DNA of 64,000 bases from Sphingomonas tagetis (GCF_024211275.1 NZ_JAMLDX010000013.1:1-64000); one strand, 5' to 3'; shown: positions 17,911 to 29,388, counted from the stretch's first letter. The notes: generated by a model from the sequence alone, not told the origin. Made by a program: numbers and translations.

Positions 17911-18524
17911 GAACTATTCCCCACTTCCCCGGATGATTCGCCGGCGAAGGTAACATGGCGCAGATCGAGGCCAAGCCATGGGGACGAAGCTTGCAGGTGC
18001 GGTCCGATATTGTCGTTTGCGGCCATCGGAGCTGAACGACGCGCGCTAAGTGCGCCTGCCAGCAACAGGATCATGATGAAAAGGCCGCAAACCGTGATCG
18101 CTGCGGTGCCATCGAGCAGTGCGAGAAGTGCGCCGCACAGCACCAAAATCGCGGTGATCCGATCGGCGCTGCGGTCGAGCGGAAGCATCGATGCGGCGAT
18201 CAGCGCTGGCAGCATGCCCACTGTGCTCGCGTCCGGCATGAGCAGAAGCGCCGCCAGTGCGGACGGGAGCGCGGCGTGGCCGAGCGATCCGGCTGGCTCG
18301 GCGGAAAGCCGCGCGGCGTGGAAAGCGACGAGGCCGGCGAGCAGCGGCAACGCCAGGCCGATGACCAAGGCGCGGTCCGCGCCCAGCGCGACGGCCAAGG
18401 CGGGCAGGGAAGGGGCCGGCGCCCCAACTCCGCTCAACGCGATCGTCGCGGCGCATGCGGCCAAAGCGGTGACGATGGCGGCGGCGCGCGAACGGTGATA
18501 GGCGGGAAATGGAATCGGGTGCAT
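17871..18524 (-). CDS. putative multi-pass membrane protein upstream of bactofilin
   Basis: A 217-aa reading frame with several long hydrophobic segments (AAAIVTALAACAATIALSG, LVIGLALPLLAGLVAF, ITAILVLCGALLALLDG, ITVCGLFIMILLLAGAL) and a polar C-terminal tail. I do not recognise it. The hydrophobic pattern and its position directly before bactofilin support a real gene, but the 40-base overlap with the bactofilin start is unusually long and the true stop or start may differ. Its 5' end is 36 bp from the str-operon promoter, which points the other way. Confidence 0.5.
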   Translation of the reverse strand: MHPIPFPAYHRSRAAAIVTALAACAATIALSGVGAPAPSLPALAVALGADRALVIGLALPLLAGLVAFHAARLSAEPAGSLGHAALPSALAALLLMPDASTVGMLPALIAASMLPLDRSADRITAILVLCGALLALLDGTAAITVCGLFIMILLLAGALSARRSAPMAANDNIGPHLQASSPWLGLDLRHVTFAGESSGEVGNSSCSTKARVATIVH

Positions 18525-18559
18525 CGCCGCTGCATCGCACGCCACGTCTTTCGATCCGG

Positions 18560-18588
18560 TTGACCGCATCGGCTCTGCTGCGTATAGG
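18560..18588 (+). promoter_or_regulatory. str-operon promoter
   Basis: TTGACC (18560-18565), a 17-bp spacer and TATAGG (18583-18588) form a near-consensus sigma70-type promoter. Transcription would start near 18595 and give a leader of about 165 nt before rpsL. Confidence 0.75.
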
Positions 18589-18651
18589 CGCCCGCGTCCC
18601 GAATGGCCGAGTCCAGGCGGGGCAGAGCTGAACGTTGCTGGAGACGCATCT

Positions 18652-18690
18652 GGCCTGGGAGGTCGTTTTCGACCGCCGGGGCCTTTTCGT
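18652..18690 (+). terminator. attenuator-like hairpin in the rpsL leader
   Basis: A 14-nt arm (18652-18665) pairs with 18670-18683 across a TTTT loop, with two mismatches and one wobble. It is followed at once by TTTTCGT. It sits between the str promoter and rpsL, so it would terminate or pause the leader transcript. No gene upstream on this strand needs a terminator here, which favours attenuation. Confidence 0.55.
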
Positions 18691-18758
18691 ATTCGCTCGT
18701 AAAGGGCTTCAGCAAAGTAACCGCCGGGCGACCGGTAAACACAAAGGTGAAGGGCTTC

Positions 18759-19130
18759 ATGCCGACGATCAACCAGCTGGTCCGCAAGGGCCGCGAACCG
18801 CAGAAGGCCAAGTCGAAGGTCCCTGCGATGGAGCAGAACCCGCAGAAGCGCGGCGTCTGCACCCGCGTCTATACGACGACTCCGAAGAAGCCGAACTCCG
18901 CGCTTCGCAAGGTGGCCAAGGTCCGCCTGACGAACCAGCGCGAAGTCATCAGCTATATCCCCGGCGAAGGCCACAACCTGCAGGAGCACTCGGTCGTGCT
19001 GATCCGTGGCGGCCGCGTTCGCGACCTTCCCGGCGTCCGCTATCACGTGTTGCGCGGCGTGCTCGATACCCAGGGTGTCAAGGACCGCAAGCAGAGCCGT
19101 TCGAAGTACGGCGCGAAGCGTCCCAAGTAA
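18759..19130 (+). CDS. rpsL: 30S ribosomal protein S12
   Basis: A 123-aa decoding-centre protein. It has the invariant [17 protein letters not shown] and [13 protein letters not shown] segments, with Lys at the classic streptomycin-resistance positions. The ATG at 18759 follows AAAGGTGA. It is the first gene of the str operon. A 10-bp direct repeat AAGGGCTTCA occurs at 18702-18711 and again over the start codon (18750-18759). Confidence 0.98.
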   Translation: MPTINQLVRKGREPQKAKSKVPAMEQNPQKRGVCTRVYTTTPKKPNSALRKVAKVRLTNQREVISYIPGEGHNLQEHSVVLIRGGRVRDLPGVRYHVLRGVLDTQGVKDRKQSRSKYGAKRPK

Positions 19131-19187
19131 GCCAAAGTAAGCCCCGGACGTGTTCCGGATACGCTGAAGTTTAGAAGGAAATTCAAG

Positions 19188-19658
19188 ATGGCACGTCGTC
19201 GTCGTCCCGAAAAGCGGGAAATCCTGCCCGATCCCGTGTACGGAGATCAGGTTCTCTCGAAGTTCATGAACAGCGTCATGCTGGACGGCAAGAAGGCCGT
19301 CGCCGAAGGCATCGTCTATTCGGCGCTCGAAGTTGTCGAGCAGCGCGCGAAGAAGGACCCGATCGGGGTCTTCCACGAGGCGCTCAACAACATCAAGCCG
19401 GGCATCGAGGTCCGCAGCCGCCGCGTCGGCGGTGCGACCTATCAGGTCCCGGTCGAAGTCCGTCCGGAGCGTGCGCAGGCGCTCGCGATCCGTTGGCTGA
19501 TCACGTCCGCGCGCAACCGTTCGGAAAACACCATGTCGGCGCGCCTGTCGGGCGAGCTGCTGGATGCTTCGAACAACCGCGGCAACGCCGTGAAGAAGCG
19601 TGAAGACACCCATCGTATGGCCGAAGCGAACCGCGCGTTCAGCCACTACCGCTGGTAA
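19188..19658 (+). CDS. rpsG: 30S ribosomal protein S7
   Basis: A 156-aa assembly-initiator protein that binds the 3' domain of 16S rRNA. The N-terminus [16 protein letters not shown] and the C-terminal [12 protein letters not shown] are typical of the 156-aa form. AGAAGGAA precedes the start. In E. coli S7 represses the str operon; whether it does here is unknown. Confidence 0.98.
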   Translation: MARRRRPEKREILPDPVYGDQVLSKFMNSVMLDGKKAVAEGIVYSALEVVEQRAKKDPIGVFHEALNNIKPGIEVRSRRVGGATYQVPVEVRPERAQALAIRWLITSARNRSENTMSARLSGELLDASNNRGNAVKKREDTHRMAEANRAFSHYRW

Positions 19659-19676
19659 TTTTCGAACCTATATCCT

Positions 19677-19701
19677 GGGGAGCCGCGACAAACGGCTCCC
19701 C
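19677..19701 (+). promoter_or_regulatory. hairpin in the rpsG-fusA spacer
   Basis: GGGGAGCCG (19677-19685) pairs perfectly with CGGCTCCCC (19693-19701) across a 7-nt loop, 22 nt before the fusA ATG. No T tract follows, so it is more likely an RNA-protein or stability element than a terminator. Confidence 0.55.
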
Positions 19702-19723
19702 AAATCTCTAAGGAACCCCGATC

Positions 19724-21820
<2,097 letters not shown>

Positions 21821-21898
21821 TCCGAAATGAGTCGCTAAGGGGCCGCGTTCGCGTGGCGCCCTGACCGGCCGCGAAATTGATCTAGAAGGTAGGAAAAA

Positions 21899-23092
21899 AT
21901 GGCGAAGGCAAAATTCGAGCGGAACAAGCCGCATCTCAACATCGGCACCATCGGTCACGTCGATCACGGCAAGACCTCGCTGACGGCCGCGATCACCAAG
22001 GTTCTCGCTGAGACCTCGGGCGGCGTCGCCGTCGACTTCGCCAACATCGACAAGGCGCCCGAAGAGCGCGAGCGCGGCATCACCATCTCGACCGCGCACG
22101 TCGAGTATGAGACCGCGGCGCGCCACTATGCGCACGTCGATTGCCCGGGCCACGCCGACTATGTGAAGAACATGATCACCGGCGCCGCGCAGATGGACGG
22201 CGCGATCCTGGTGGTTGCCGCGACCGACGGCCCGATGCCGCAGACCAAGGAGCACATCCTGCTCGCGCGTCAGGTCGGCGTGCCGACGATGGTCGTGTTC
22301 CTCAACAAGGTCGATCTGGTCGACGACGAGGAAATCCTCGAGCTGGTCGAGATGGAAATCCGCGAAGAGCTGAGCAAGCGCGACTTCGATGGCGACAACA
22401 TTCCGATCATCCGCGGTTCGGCGACTGCCGCGCTGTCGGGTTCGGACGACAAGCTGGGCAAGGAAGCGATTCTCGCGCTCATGGCCGCCGTCGACGAGTC
22501 GATCCCGCAGCCGGAGCGTCCGCTGGACAAGCCGTTCATGATGCCGATCGAAGACGTGTTCTCGATCTCGGGCCGCGGCACGGTCGTCACCGGCCGCGTC
22601 GAGACCGGCATCGTCAAGGTTGGCGAGGAAGTCGAGATCGTCGGCATCCAGGAAGCCGTCCGCAAGACCACCGTCACGGGCGTCGAAATGTTCCGCAAGC
22701 TGCTCGACGAGGGCCGCGCTGGCGACAACATCGGCGCGCTGATCCGCGGCGTCGGCCGTGAAGAGGTCGAGCGTGGCCAGGTTCTCGCCAAGCCGGGTTC
22801 GATCAAGCCGCACACCGACTTCCAGTCGGAAGTGTACGTGCTGTCGAAGGACGAGGGTGGCCGTCACACGCCGTTCTTCGCCAACTATCGTCCGCAGTTC
22901 TACTTCCGCACCACCGACGTCACCGGCACGATCGAGCTGCCTGCCGGCACCGAGATGGTCATGCCGGGCGACAACGTCGCGCTGGGCGTCAAGCTGATCG
23001 CGCCGATCGCGATGGACGTCGGCCAGCGCTTCACGATCCGCGAAGGCGGCCGCACCGTCGGCGCCGGCGTCGTGGCGACGATCGAGAAGTAA
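21899..23092 (+). CDS. tuf: elongation factor Tu
   Basis: A 397-aa GTPase that delivers aminoacyl-tRNA. G1 [11 protein letters not shown]3 DCPGHADY and G4 NKVDLVDD are intact. AGGTAGGA precedes the ATG. A strong terminator follows, so tuf ends the str transcript and does not run into rpsJ. Confidence 0.98.
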   Translation: MAKAKFERNKPHLNIGTIGHVDHGKTSLTAAITKVLAETSGGVAVDFANIDKAPEERERGITISTAHVEYETAARHYAHVDCPGHADYVKNMITGAAQMDGAILVVAATDGPMPQTKEHILLARQVGVPTMVVFLNKVDLVDDEEILELVEMEIREELSKRDFDGDNIPIIRGSATAALSGSDDKLGKEAILALMAAVDESIPQPERPLDKPFMMPIEDVFSISGRGTVVTGRVETGIVKVGEEVEIVGIQEAVRKTTVTGVEMFRKLLDEGRAGDNIGALIRGVGREEVERGQVLAKPGSIKPHTDFQSEVYVLSKDEGGRHTPFFANYRPQFYFRTTDVTGTIELPAGTEMVMPGDNVALGVKLIAPIAMDVGQRFTIREGGRTVGAGVVATIEK

Positions 23093-23123
23093 GTATTTCG
23101 ACCCGCAAGGGTTGAAACAGAAG

Positions 23124-23157
23124 AGCCCGGCTTCCCGAAGGGGAGGCCGGGCTTTTT
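23124..23157 (+). terminator. str-operon terminator after tuf
   Basis: AGCCCGGC (23124-23131) pairs with GCCGGGCT (23146-23153), followed by a run of T to 23157. This is a clean intrinsic terminator on the + strand. Confidence 0.9.
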
Positions 23158-23247
23158 CGTGCATACGCCCCGCTGTTCGGCGCCGTCATTGACGGCACTC
23201 CACGTTACATTACTTCAATGCCGGGCGGTGAAGCGAGGGGACGGTCG

Positions 23248-23736
23248 ATGAAGCGCGTGGCGACCTCCCTGATTCTGATCCTCGCTGGCGGATGCGAGCC
23301 CGCACGCGTCCCGCCGGGCAATCTGTCGGTCGAGGGTTTGCCGGTCACGGGCAGCCTCGCGTTCGCGCAGCGCGCCGGATTTACGCGCTGCCTCGACTTC
23401 AACAGCTATCTGCGCTGCCGCCGGGACGGCATCTATCTGGCCGGAGAAGGCCCCTATCAGGGCGCTATCGACGCACGCGGAGCGGACGGGGGCGGCGGCT
23501 TCGACCAGCTGACGCTGTGGCACGAGCGCGACCAGCGCGCTGTTGTGGCGGTGGCCCGCAAACTAGCGGTGTCGGGATGGCGGTTGTGCCGCACCCAGAT
23601 AGACGATCGCGGTGACCAGAACATCTGGCGCAAGGCTGGTTCGAAGGTGCGCGTGTCGATCGACGTCAGCTATTGGGGAAAGCGGCGGCTGCGCGTGTTG
23701 CCCGAGCTGGGGCAGGCGACGGGGAAGTGCCTGTAA
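23248..23736 (+). CDS. putative lipoprotein between tuf and rpsJ
   Basis: A 162-aa protein with a short lipoprotein-type leader (MKRVATSLILILAGGCEPA; Cys at position 16). The -3 residue is Ala, so the lipobox is imperfect. The mature part has four further Cys (RCLDF, LRCRR, RLCRT, GKCL) and no motif I recognise. GAGGGG precedes the ATG at 23248. Its place between the tuf terminator and the rpsJ leader breaks the usual str-S10 continuity. Confidence 0.72.
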   Translation: MKRVATSLILILAGGCEPARVPPGNLSVEGLPVTGSLAFAQRAGFTRCLDFNSYLRCRRDGIYLAGEGPYQGAIDARGADGGGGFDQLTLWHERDQRAVVAVARKLAVSGWRLCRTQIDDRGDQNIWRKAGSKVRVSIDVSYWGKRRLRVLPELGQATGKCL

Positions 23737-23824
23737 GCGCGCGCGCGAAAAATCCCGCCTTCACCCCTTGATCCGAATCGCGCTTCCCTGTAGTGGCGCG
23801 CCTCCAGTTTGAGTTTGAACCAGC

Positions 23825-23855
23825 AAGAGACCCGGCAACGGGTCCCGCTCTTTCG
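23825..23855 (+). promoter_or_regulatory. rpsJ leader hairpin
   Basis: GACCCG (23829-23834) and CGGGTC (23839-23844) close a GCAA tetraloop. An outer AAGA/TCTT pairing (23825-23828 with 23849-23852) and a TTT run follow. It lies 15 nt before the rpsJ ATG and could mask or set translation or attenuation of the S10 operon. A possible promoter upstream is TTGATC (23768-23773) with a 17-bp spacer and TAGTGG. Confidence 0.45.
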
Positions 23856-23869
23856 CATCGGTAGGGTAC

Positions 23870-24178
23870 ATGGACAACAATATCCGCATTCGCCTGAAGG
23901 CGTTCGATCACCGCGTGCTCGACCAGGCCGCCAGCGACATCGCCGACACCGCGCGCCGCACCGGCGCCATGATCCGTGGCCCGATCCCGCTCCCGACCCA
24001 CATCGACAAGTTCACGGTCAACCGTGGCCCGCACATCGACAAGAAGTCGCGCGAGCAGTTCGAGACGCGCACCTACAAGCGCCTGCTCGACATCGTGCAG
24101 CCGACCGCGCAGACGGTCGACGCGCTGATGAAGCTGGACCTCGCGGCCGGCGTCGACGTGGAAATCAAGCTGGCCTGA
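23870..24178 (+). CDS. rpsJ: 30S ribosomal protein S10
   Basis: A 102-aa protein with the standard [15 protein letters not shown] start and [16 protein letters not shown] core. It binds 16S rRNA and also NusB in antitermination. In most bacteria rplC follows within a few tens of bases; here a 370-nt non-coding stretch separates them. Confidence 0.98.
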   Translation: MDNNIRIRLKAFDHRVLDQAASDIADTARRTGAMIRGPIPLPTHIDKFTVNRGPHIDKKSREQFETRTYKRLLDIVQPTAQTVDALMKLDLAAGVDVEIKLA

Positions 24179-24189
24179 GCCAGTTGACG

Positions 24190-24217
24190 CAGCCTCGGGC
24201 ACCAGCCGGGGCTGTTT
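24190..24217 (+). terminator. weak terminator-like hairpin after rpsJ
   Basis: A 9-bp stem (24190-24198 with 24206-24214, one G-T wobble) is followed by TTT, then C. The short T run makes it a weak terminator or pause site only 12 nt after the rpsJ stop. Confidence 0.4.
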
Positions 24218-24312
24218 CCGTTCCCGGCCCGCCGCAAAGCGCGGGGCAGGGGGTGGACAGGGAGGCCGGCCTCACGTAAAGGCGCCGCTTCCCACGAGAT
24301 TCGCGTGATTCC

Positions 24313-24355
24313 ATCGGGATCATGCAGGGTTGGCCGGATCGATCCCGATCCTTTT
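24313..24355 (+). terminator. terminator-like hairpin in the rpsJ-rplC spacer
   Basis: ATCGGGATC (24313-24321) pairs perfectly with GATCCCGAT (24341-24349); CCTTTT follows at once. The 19-nt loop is long, so it may be a conditional rather than a constitutive terminator. Confidence 0.4.
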
Positions 24356-24391
24356 GGTCCGACCGGAGCCAAGGCTCAAAAACGACATAGG

Positions 24392-24538
24392 GATACCGCC
24401 GGGTTCGCCCGGGTCTGCGTCCCCCGTCTTTCCCCGCCGCAAGGCAGGGAACTCAGCCCGGACGGGGGCTCGCATCGCATATTCGGGCTGAAGGCACGCA
24501 CCCATCGGAATGGTCCGGCGGGTGCCTCTGTTATGGAG
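24392..24538 (+). promoter_or_regulatory. structured rplC leader with pseudoknot-like pairing
   Basis: A UUCG hairpin (24399-24403 with 24408-24412) is followed by two interlocking pairings. CCCCCGTC (24421-24428) pairs with GACGGGGG (24461-24468), and CAGCCCG (24454-24460) pairs with CGGGCTG (24484-24490), giving pseudoknot topology. Then AGGCAC/GTGCCT (24492-24497 with 24522-24527) and GCACCC/GGGTGC (24498-24503 with 24520-24525) compete for one another. The SD GGAG is at 24535-24538. No convincing open frame occupies the stretch. It looks like a cis-acting RNA for the rplC-rplO transcript. Confidence 0.5.
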
Positions 24539-24548
24539 TGTATGGATC

Positions 24549-25307
24549 ATGCGCACTGGCGTGATCGCGAAGAAACTGGGGATGACCCGCCTGTTCAAGG
24601 ACGACGGCCGCCACGTGCCGGTCACCGTCCTGAGCCTCGAAGGCTTGCAGGTCGTCGCCCGTCGCGAAATGAACACCGATGGCTACACCGCCGTCCAGCT
24701 CGGCGCTGGCAGCGCCAAGGCGAAGAACGTCGCCAAGCCGCAGCGCGGCCAGTTCGGCAAGGCCGAAGTGGAGCCCAAGGCGATCCTCGCGGAATTCCGC
24801 GTTGATGAAGACGGTCTGCTCGACGTGGGCGCCGAGATTTCGGCTGACCATTTCGTCGCGGGTCAGCTCGTCGACATCCAGGGCAAGACGCAGGGCAAGG
24901 GCTTCCAGGGCGGCATGAAGCGCTGGGGCTTCGGCGGCATGCGCGCGACGCACGGCGTCTCGATCAGCCACCGTGCGCTCGGTTCGACCGGTCAGCGCCA
25001 GGATCCGGGCAAGGTCTTCAAGAACAAGAAGATGGCCGGCCACATGGGCGACAAGAACCGCACCCAGCAGAACCTCGAAATCGTCGGCACCGACGTCGAG
25101 CGCGGCCTCATCTTCGTCAAGGGTTCGGTCCCTGGCTCGAAGGGCGGCTGGCTGTTCGTCAAGGACTCGGTGAAGGTTCCGGCGCACAAGGATGCGCCGT
25201 TCCCCGCCGGCCTCAAGCAGGCTGCCAACAGCAACAATGACGCCCCCGCGGACACCCCGGCAGAAGTGACCGAGGCCCCTGAGGCGACCGAAGGCCAGGA
25301 GGGCTGA
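24549..25307 (+). CDS. rplC: 50S ribosomal protein L3
   Basis: A 252-aa L3 with [16 protein letters not shown] at the start and the conserved [15 protein letters not shown] and GHMGDKNRT segments. The C-terminus carries an extra acidic, Ala/Pro/Glu-rich tail of about 35 residues beyond the usual length, a common feature of alphaproteobacterial L3. The ATG at 24549 follows GGAG at 24535. Confidence 0.97.
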   Translation: MRTGVIAKKLGMTRLFKDDGRHVPVTVLSLEGLQVVARREMNTDGYTAVQLGAGSAKAKNVAKPQRGQFGKAEVEPKAILAEFRVDEDGLLDVGAEISADHFVAGQLVDIQGKTQGKGFQGGMKRWGFGGMRATHGVSISHRALGSTGQRQDPGKVFKNKKMAGHMGDKNRTQQNLEIVGTDVERGLIFVKGSVPGSKGGWLFVKDSVKVPAHKDAPFPAGLKQAANSNNDAPADTPAEVTEAPEATEGQEG

Positions 25308-25309
25308 AC

Positions 25310-25924
25310 ATGAAGATCAAGGTTCAAACCCTCGACGCGAAGGCATCGGGCGACATCGAGCTGAACGACGAAGTGTTCGGCGTCGAGCCGCGCGCCGACA
25401 TCCTGCACCGTGTCGTCACCTGGCAGCTGTGGAACCGCCGCGGCACCGCACGTCCGACGCGTGAGCGTTCGGAAGTGTCGCGCACCGGCAAGAAGTTCGG
25501 CCGCCAGAAGGGCGGCGGTACGGCTCGTCACGGCGACCGCGCAGCCCCGATCTTCATCGGCGGCGGCAAGGCGCACGGCGCTCGTCTGCGCGACTTCAAC
25601 ATCTCGCTGAACAAGAAGGTTCGCGCGCTGGGCCTGAAGATGGCGCTTTCGAGCCATGCCAAGGCGGGTTCGCTGATCGTCCTCGATACGTTCGAGGGTG
25701 AGAAGTCGAAGTCGCTCAAGGGCCAGTTCGAAGGCCTCAAGGTCGGCAAGAAGACGCTGGTGATCGACGCCGAGGCCGGCAATGGCTTCCTCGCGGCGCG
25801 CAACCTGGTGAACGTCAACGTTCTGCCGGCGGTGGGCGCCAACGTTTACGACATCATGAAGCACGACACGCTGGTCCTGACCCGCGCTGCCGTCGAAAAG
25901 CTGGAGGCGCGCTTCAATGGCTAA
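25310..25924 (+). CDS. rplD: 50S ribosomal protein L4
   Basis: A 204-aa protein with the exit-tunnel loop segment [19 protein letters not shown]. It starts 2 bases after rplC and its stop overlaps rplW by 8 bases. In E. coli L4 represses the S10 operon through the leader; the structured rplC leader here would be a natural place for such control, but this is inference. Confidence 0.97.
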   Translation: MKIKVQTLDAKASGDIELNDEVFGVEPRADILHRVVTWQLWNRRGTARPTRERSEVSRTGKKFGRQKGGGTARHGDRAAPIFIGGGKAHGARLRDFNISLNKKVRALGLKMALSSHAKAGSLIVLDTFEGEKSKSLKGQFEGLKVGKKTLVIDAEAGNGFLAARNLVNVNVLPAVGANVYDIMKHDTLVLTRAAVEKLEARFNG

Positions 25925-26231
25925 GAAGCAGGAGCAGATCGACATCCGTCACTATGACGTGATCGTCGCGCCGCACATCACCGAGAAGTCGACGCTCGTC
26001 TCCGAGGCGAACGCCGTGGTGTTCAAGGTGGCCAACACGTCGACCAAGCCGCAGATCAAGGCGGCCGTCGAGGCGCTGTTCGATGTGAAGGTGACCGCGG
26101 TCAACACCATCGTCCAGAAGGGCAAGACCAAGAAGTGGAAGGGCAAGCCCTACACCCGGTCGGACATCAAGAAGGCGATCGTCACCCTCAAGGATGGTGA
26201 CTCGATCGACGTGACGCAGGGGGTCAACTGA
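25917..26231 (+). CDS. rplW: 50S ribosomal protein L23
   Basis: A 104-aa protein near the tunnel exit, docking site for SRP and trigger factor. It has [16 protein letters not shown] and the loop [16 protein letters not shown]. It overlaps the end of rplD by 8 bases. Confidence 0.97.
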   Translation: MAKKQEQIDIRHYDVIVAPHITEKSTLVSEANAVVFKVANTSTKPQIKAAVEALFDVKVTAVNTIVQKGKTKKWKGKPYTRSDIKKAIVTLKDGDSIDVTQGVN

Positions 26232-26232
26232 A

Positions 26233-27084
26233 ATGGCTCTAAAGAATTATAACCCGACTTCGCCGGCGCGGCGTGGCCTGATCCTGGTGGACCGTTCGGG
26301 TCTGCACAAGGGCGGCCCCGTCAAGGCGCTGACCGAAGGCAAGCGCAAGACCGGCGGCCGCAACAACAAGGGCCACGTGACCTCGCGCGGCATCGCGGGG
26401 GGCCACAAGCAGCGCTATCGCATCATCGACTTCAAGCGTCGCACCTGGGACGTCGAGGGCACGGTGGAGCGGATCGAATATGATCCCAACCGCACCGCTT
26501 TCATCGCGCTGATCAACTATGGCGCGGACGAGAACGGGAAGGATCGCGTCGCCTACATCATCGCCCCGCAGCGCCTCGGCGTCGGCGACAAGGTGATCGC
26601 GGCGAAGAAGACCGACGTGAAGCCGGGCAACGCGATGGAGATCGGCCAGGCGCCGGTCGGCACGATCGTCCACAATGTCGAGATGAAGCCTGGCAAGGGC
26701 GGTCAGATCGCACGTTCGGCAGGCACCTATGTGCAGGTCGTCGGCCGTGACCGCGGCATGGTGATCGTTCGCCTGAACTCGGGCGAGCAGCGCTACATCC
26801 GCGGCGAGTGCATGTGCACCGTTGGCGCCGTGTCGAACCCCGACAACGGCAACACCAACCTCGCCAAGGCCGGCCGCAACCGCTGGAAGGGCATCCGCCC
26901 GCTGACCCGCGGCGTCGCCAAGAACCCGGTCGACCATCCGCATGGCGGTGGTGAAGGCCGGACCTCGGGCGGCCGTCATCCGGTCACCCCGTGGGGCAAG
27001 CCGACCAAGGGTGCTCGCACCCGTCACAACAAGGCGACGGACAAGTTCATCATCCGCAGCCGCCACGCGAAGAAGAAGGGCTAA
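26233..27084 (+). CDS. rplB: 50S ribosomal protein L2
   Basis: A 283-aa peptidyl-transferase-centre protein with the C-terminal [18 protein letters not shown] signature, including the His needed for activity. It is slightly longer than the E. coli protein (273 aa). It begins one base after the rplW stop. Confidence 0.97.
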   Translation: MALKNYNPTSPARRGLILVDRSGLHKGGPVKALTEGKRKTGGRNNKGHVTSRGIAGGHKQRYRIIDFKRRTWDVEGTVERIEYDPNRTAFIALINYGADENGKDRVAYIIAPQRLGVGDKVIAAKKTDVKPGNAMEIGQAPVGTIVHNVEMKPGKGGQIARSAGTYVQVVGRDRGMVIVRLNSGEQRYIRGECMCTVGAVSNPDNGNTNLAKAGRNRWKGIRPLTRGVAKNPVDHPHGGGEGRTSGGRHPVTPWGKPTKGARTRHNKATDKFIIRSRHAKKKG

Positions 27085-27087
27085 CCG

Positions 27088-27366
27088 ATGGCTCGCTCAG
27101 TCTGGAAGGGTCCGTTCGTCGACCTGCACCTCCTCAAGAAGGCCGAGACCGCTCAGGAAGCCTCGGGCCGTGGCGGTCCGATCAAGACCTGGTCGCGTCG
27201 CTCGACCATCCTGCCGCAGTTCGTCGGCCTGACCTTCAGCGTCTACAACGGCCGCAAGTTCGTGCCGGTGTCGGTCAACGAAGACATGGTCGGCATGAAG
27301 CTCGGCGAGTTCGCGCCGACCCGGTACTTCCCGGGCCACGCCGCCGACAAGAAGGGTAAGCGCTAA
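27088..27366 (+). CDS. rpsS: 30S ribosomal protein S19
   Basis: A 92-aa protein with [19 protein letters not shown] and [12 protein letters not shown], standard for S19. The stop overlaps the rplV ATG by one base. Confidence 0.97.
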   Translation: MARSVWKGPFVDLHLLKKAETAQEASGRGGPIKTWSRRSTILPQFVGLTFSVYNGRKFVPVSVNEDMVGMKLGEFAPTRYFPGHAADKKGKR

Positions 27367-27746
27367 TGTCGAAGCCCAAGGCTCCCCGTCGCGTCGGCGA
27401 CAATGAGGCGCTGTCGGTCGGCACGCAGATCCGCGGTTCGGCCCAGAAGCTGAACCTGGTTGCGGGCCTGATCCGCGGCAAGAAGGCCGGTGACGCGCTG
27501 AATATCCTTCAGTTCTCGACCAAGGCGATGGCGGTTGACGCGCGCAAGGTGCTGGCTTCGGCCATCGCCAATGCCGAGAACAACCATAACCTCGACGTCG
27601 ACGCGCTCGTCGTCGCCGAGGCTTCGGTCGGCAAGTCGATCACGATGAAGCGCTTCCACACCCGTGGTCGCGGCAAGTCGACGCGCATCCTCAAGCCGTT
27701 CAGCCGTCTGCGCATCGTCGTGCGCGAAGTGCAGGAAGAAGCATAA
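27366..27746 (+). CDS. rplV: 50S ribosomal protein L22
   Basis: A 126-aa tunnel protein. The C-terminal hairpin carries the conserved [17 protein letters not shown] segment, where macrolide-resistance changes map in other species. Its start and stop each share one base with neighbours. Confidence 0.97.
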   Translation: MSKPKAPRRVGDNEALSVGTQIRGSAQKLNLVAGLIRGKKAGDALNILQFSTKAMAVDARKVLASAIANAENNHNLDVDALVVAEASVGKSITMKRFHTRGRGKSTRILKPFSRLRIVVREVQEEA

Positions 27747-28453
27747 TGGGTCACAAGAGCAACCCGATCGGTCTGCGTCTGCAGATCAACCGTACCTGGG
27801 ACAGCCGCTGGTTCGCCGAGGGCGCCGACTATGGCCGCTTGCTGCTGGAGGATCTCAAGATCCGCCAGTACATCATGAAGACGCTGCCGCAGGCGGCGAT
27901 CTCGAAGGTCGTGATCGAGCGTCCCGCCAAGCTGTGCCGTGTTAGCATCTTCGCTGCGCGTCCCGGCGTGATCATCGGCAAGAAGGGCACCGACATCGAG
28001 AAGCTTCGCAAGAAGCTCGGGTCGATGACCAGCTCGGACGTGTCGCTGAACATCGTCGAGATCCGCAAGCCCGAAGTCGACGCCAAGCTCGTCGCACAGG
28101 GCATCGCCGATCAGCTGGAGCGCCGCATCGCGTTCCGCCGCGCCATGAAGCGCGCCGTTCAGTCGGCGATGCGTCTGGGCGCGGAAGGCATCCGCATCAA
28201 CTGCGGCGGCCGTCTCGGCGGCGCCGAGATCGCGCGGTCGGAATGGTATCGTGAAGGCCGCGTGCCGCTGCATACGCTGCGCGCGAACGTCGATCATGCC
28301 ACTGCCGAAGCGCACACCGCTTATGGCGTGTGCGGCGTCAAGGTCTGGATCTTCAAGGGCGAGATCCTGGGCCATGATCCGATGGCGACCGATCGCCTGA
28401 ACATGGAATCGCAGACGTCGGGCGTTCGCCCGGCGCGCGACGACCGTCGCTAA
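27746..28453 (+). CDS. rpsC: 30S ribosomal protein S3
   Basis: A 235-aa protein with an N-terminal [20 protein letters not shown], the KH-domain GxxG loop in [13 protein letters not shown] and the C-terminal [11 protein letters not shown]. Normal length. Confidence 0.97.
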   Translation: MGHKSNPIGLRLQINRTWDSRWFAEGADYGRLLLEDLKIRQYIMKTLPQAAISKVVIERPAKLCRVSIFAARPGVIIGKKGTDIEKLRKKLGSMTSSDVSLNIVEIRKPEVDAKLVAQGIADQLERRIAFRRAMKRAVQSAMRLGAEGIRINCGGRLGGAEIARSEWYREGRVPLHTLRANVDHATAEAHTAYGVCGVKVWIFKGEILGHDPMATDRLNMESQTSGVRPARDDRR

Positions 28454-28464
28454 GGGCTTAGGCA

Positions 28465-28896
28465 ATGCTGCAACCGAAAAAGACCAAGTTCCGCAAGGCC
28501 TTCAAGGGCCGGATCAAGGGCGAGGCCAAGGGCGGCGCGACGCTGAACTTCGGCTCCTACGGCCTGAAGGCGCTGGAGCCCGAGCGGATCACCGCGCGCC
28601 AGATCGAGGCGGCTCGCCGCGCGATCACGCGTCACATCCGCCGTCAGGGCCGTTTGTGGATCCGCATCTTCCCGGACGTTCCGGTGTCGAGCAAGCCGGC
28701 TGAAGTCCGCATGGGCTCGGGCAAGGGCGGCCTCGAATATTGGGCCGCTCGCGTCAAGCCGGGCCGCATCCTGTTCGAGCTGGACGGCGTTCCCGGCCCG
28801 CTCGCCGCGGAAGCGTTCGAGCGTGCGGCGATGAAGCTGCCGATCAAAACCAAGGTCGTGGCCCGCCTCGGCGACACGTCGCACCTGGAGGGTTGA
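28465..28896 (+). CDS. rplP: 50S ribosomal protein L16
   Basis: A 143-aa A-site protein starting [17 protein letters not shown], with [13 protein letters not shown] and [11 protein letters not shown] intact. The conserved Arg next to GSGKG, often hydroxylated in E. coli L16, lies in this region. Confidence 0.97.
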   Translation: MLQPKKTKFRKAFKGRIKGEAKGGATLNFGSYGLKALEPERITARQIEAARRAITRHIRRQGRLWIRIFPDVPVSSKPAEVRMGSGKGGLEYWAARVKPGRILFELDGVPGPLAAEAFERAAMKLPIKTKVVARLGDTSHLEG

Positions 28897-28901
28897 TAGA
28901 G

Positions 28902-29105
28902 ATGACCAAGGCAACCGATCTGCGCGCGAAGAGCGACGATCAGCTGGGCGAGGAGCTGGGCAACCTGAAGCGCGAGGCATTCAACCTGCGCTTTCAGGCG
29001 GCGACCAGCCAGCTCGAGAAGCCGAGCCGCGTGAAGGAAGTCCGCAAGGACATCGCGCGCATCAAGACGCTGCAGTCCGAGCGTTCGCGCTCGGCTGCGA
29101 AGTAA
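28902..29105 (+). CDS. rpmC: 50S ribosomal protein L29
   Basis: A 67-aa two-helix protein with the typical [20 protein letters not shown] and [11 protein letters not shown] segments. The ATG at 28902 comes 5 bases after the rplP stop. Confidence 0.96.
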   Translation: MTKATDLRAKSDDQLGEELGNLKREAFNLRFQAATSQLEKPSRVKEVRKDIARIKTLQSERSRSAAK

Positions 29106-29118
29106 GAGGACACGAAAC

Positions 29119-29388
29119 ATGCCGAAGCGCGTGCTGACCGGGCAGATCGTGTCCGACAAGGGCGACAAGACGGTGGTCGTGAACGTGGAGCGCAAGGTCA
29201 AGCATGCGCTCTACGGCAAGATCATCCGCCGCTCGAAGAAGTATCACGCCCATGACGAGGGCAACGAGTACAAGGCGGGCGAGACCGTGCGGATCGAAGA
29301 GACCGCGCCGATCAGCAAGCTGAAGACCTGGAAGGTGATCGAGCGGGTGGATACTCACGCGACCCCCGAGCGGGCCGACAACGCCTAA
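29119..29388 (+). CDS. rpsQ: 30S ribosomal protein S17
   Basis: An 89-aa OB-fold protein with the signature [17 protein letters not shown] and [13 protein letters not shown] 79-nt spacer with a hairpin separates it from rplN, marking the S10/spc boundary. Confidence 0.97.
   Translation: MPKRVLTGQIVSDKGDKTVVVNVERKVKHALYGKIIRRSKKYHAHDEGNEYKAGETVRIEETAPISKLKTWKVIERVDTHATPERADNA

Noticed and set aside
24305..24805. A plus-strand frame across the rpsJ-rplC spacer into rplC.
   Set aside because: It runs out of frame into rplC, and the spacer's GC hairpins explain the composition. No RBS or conserved motif.
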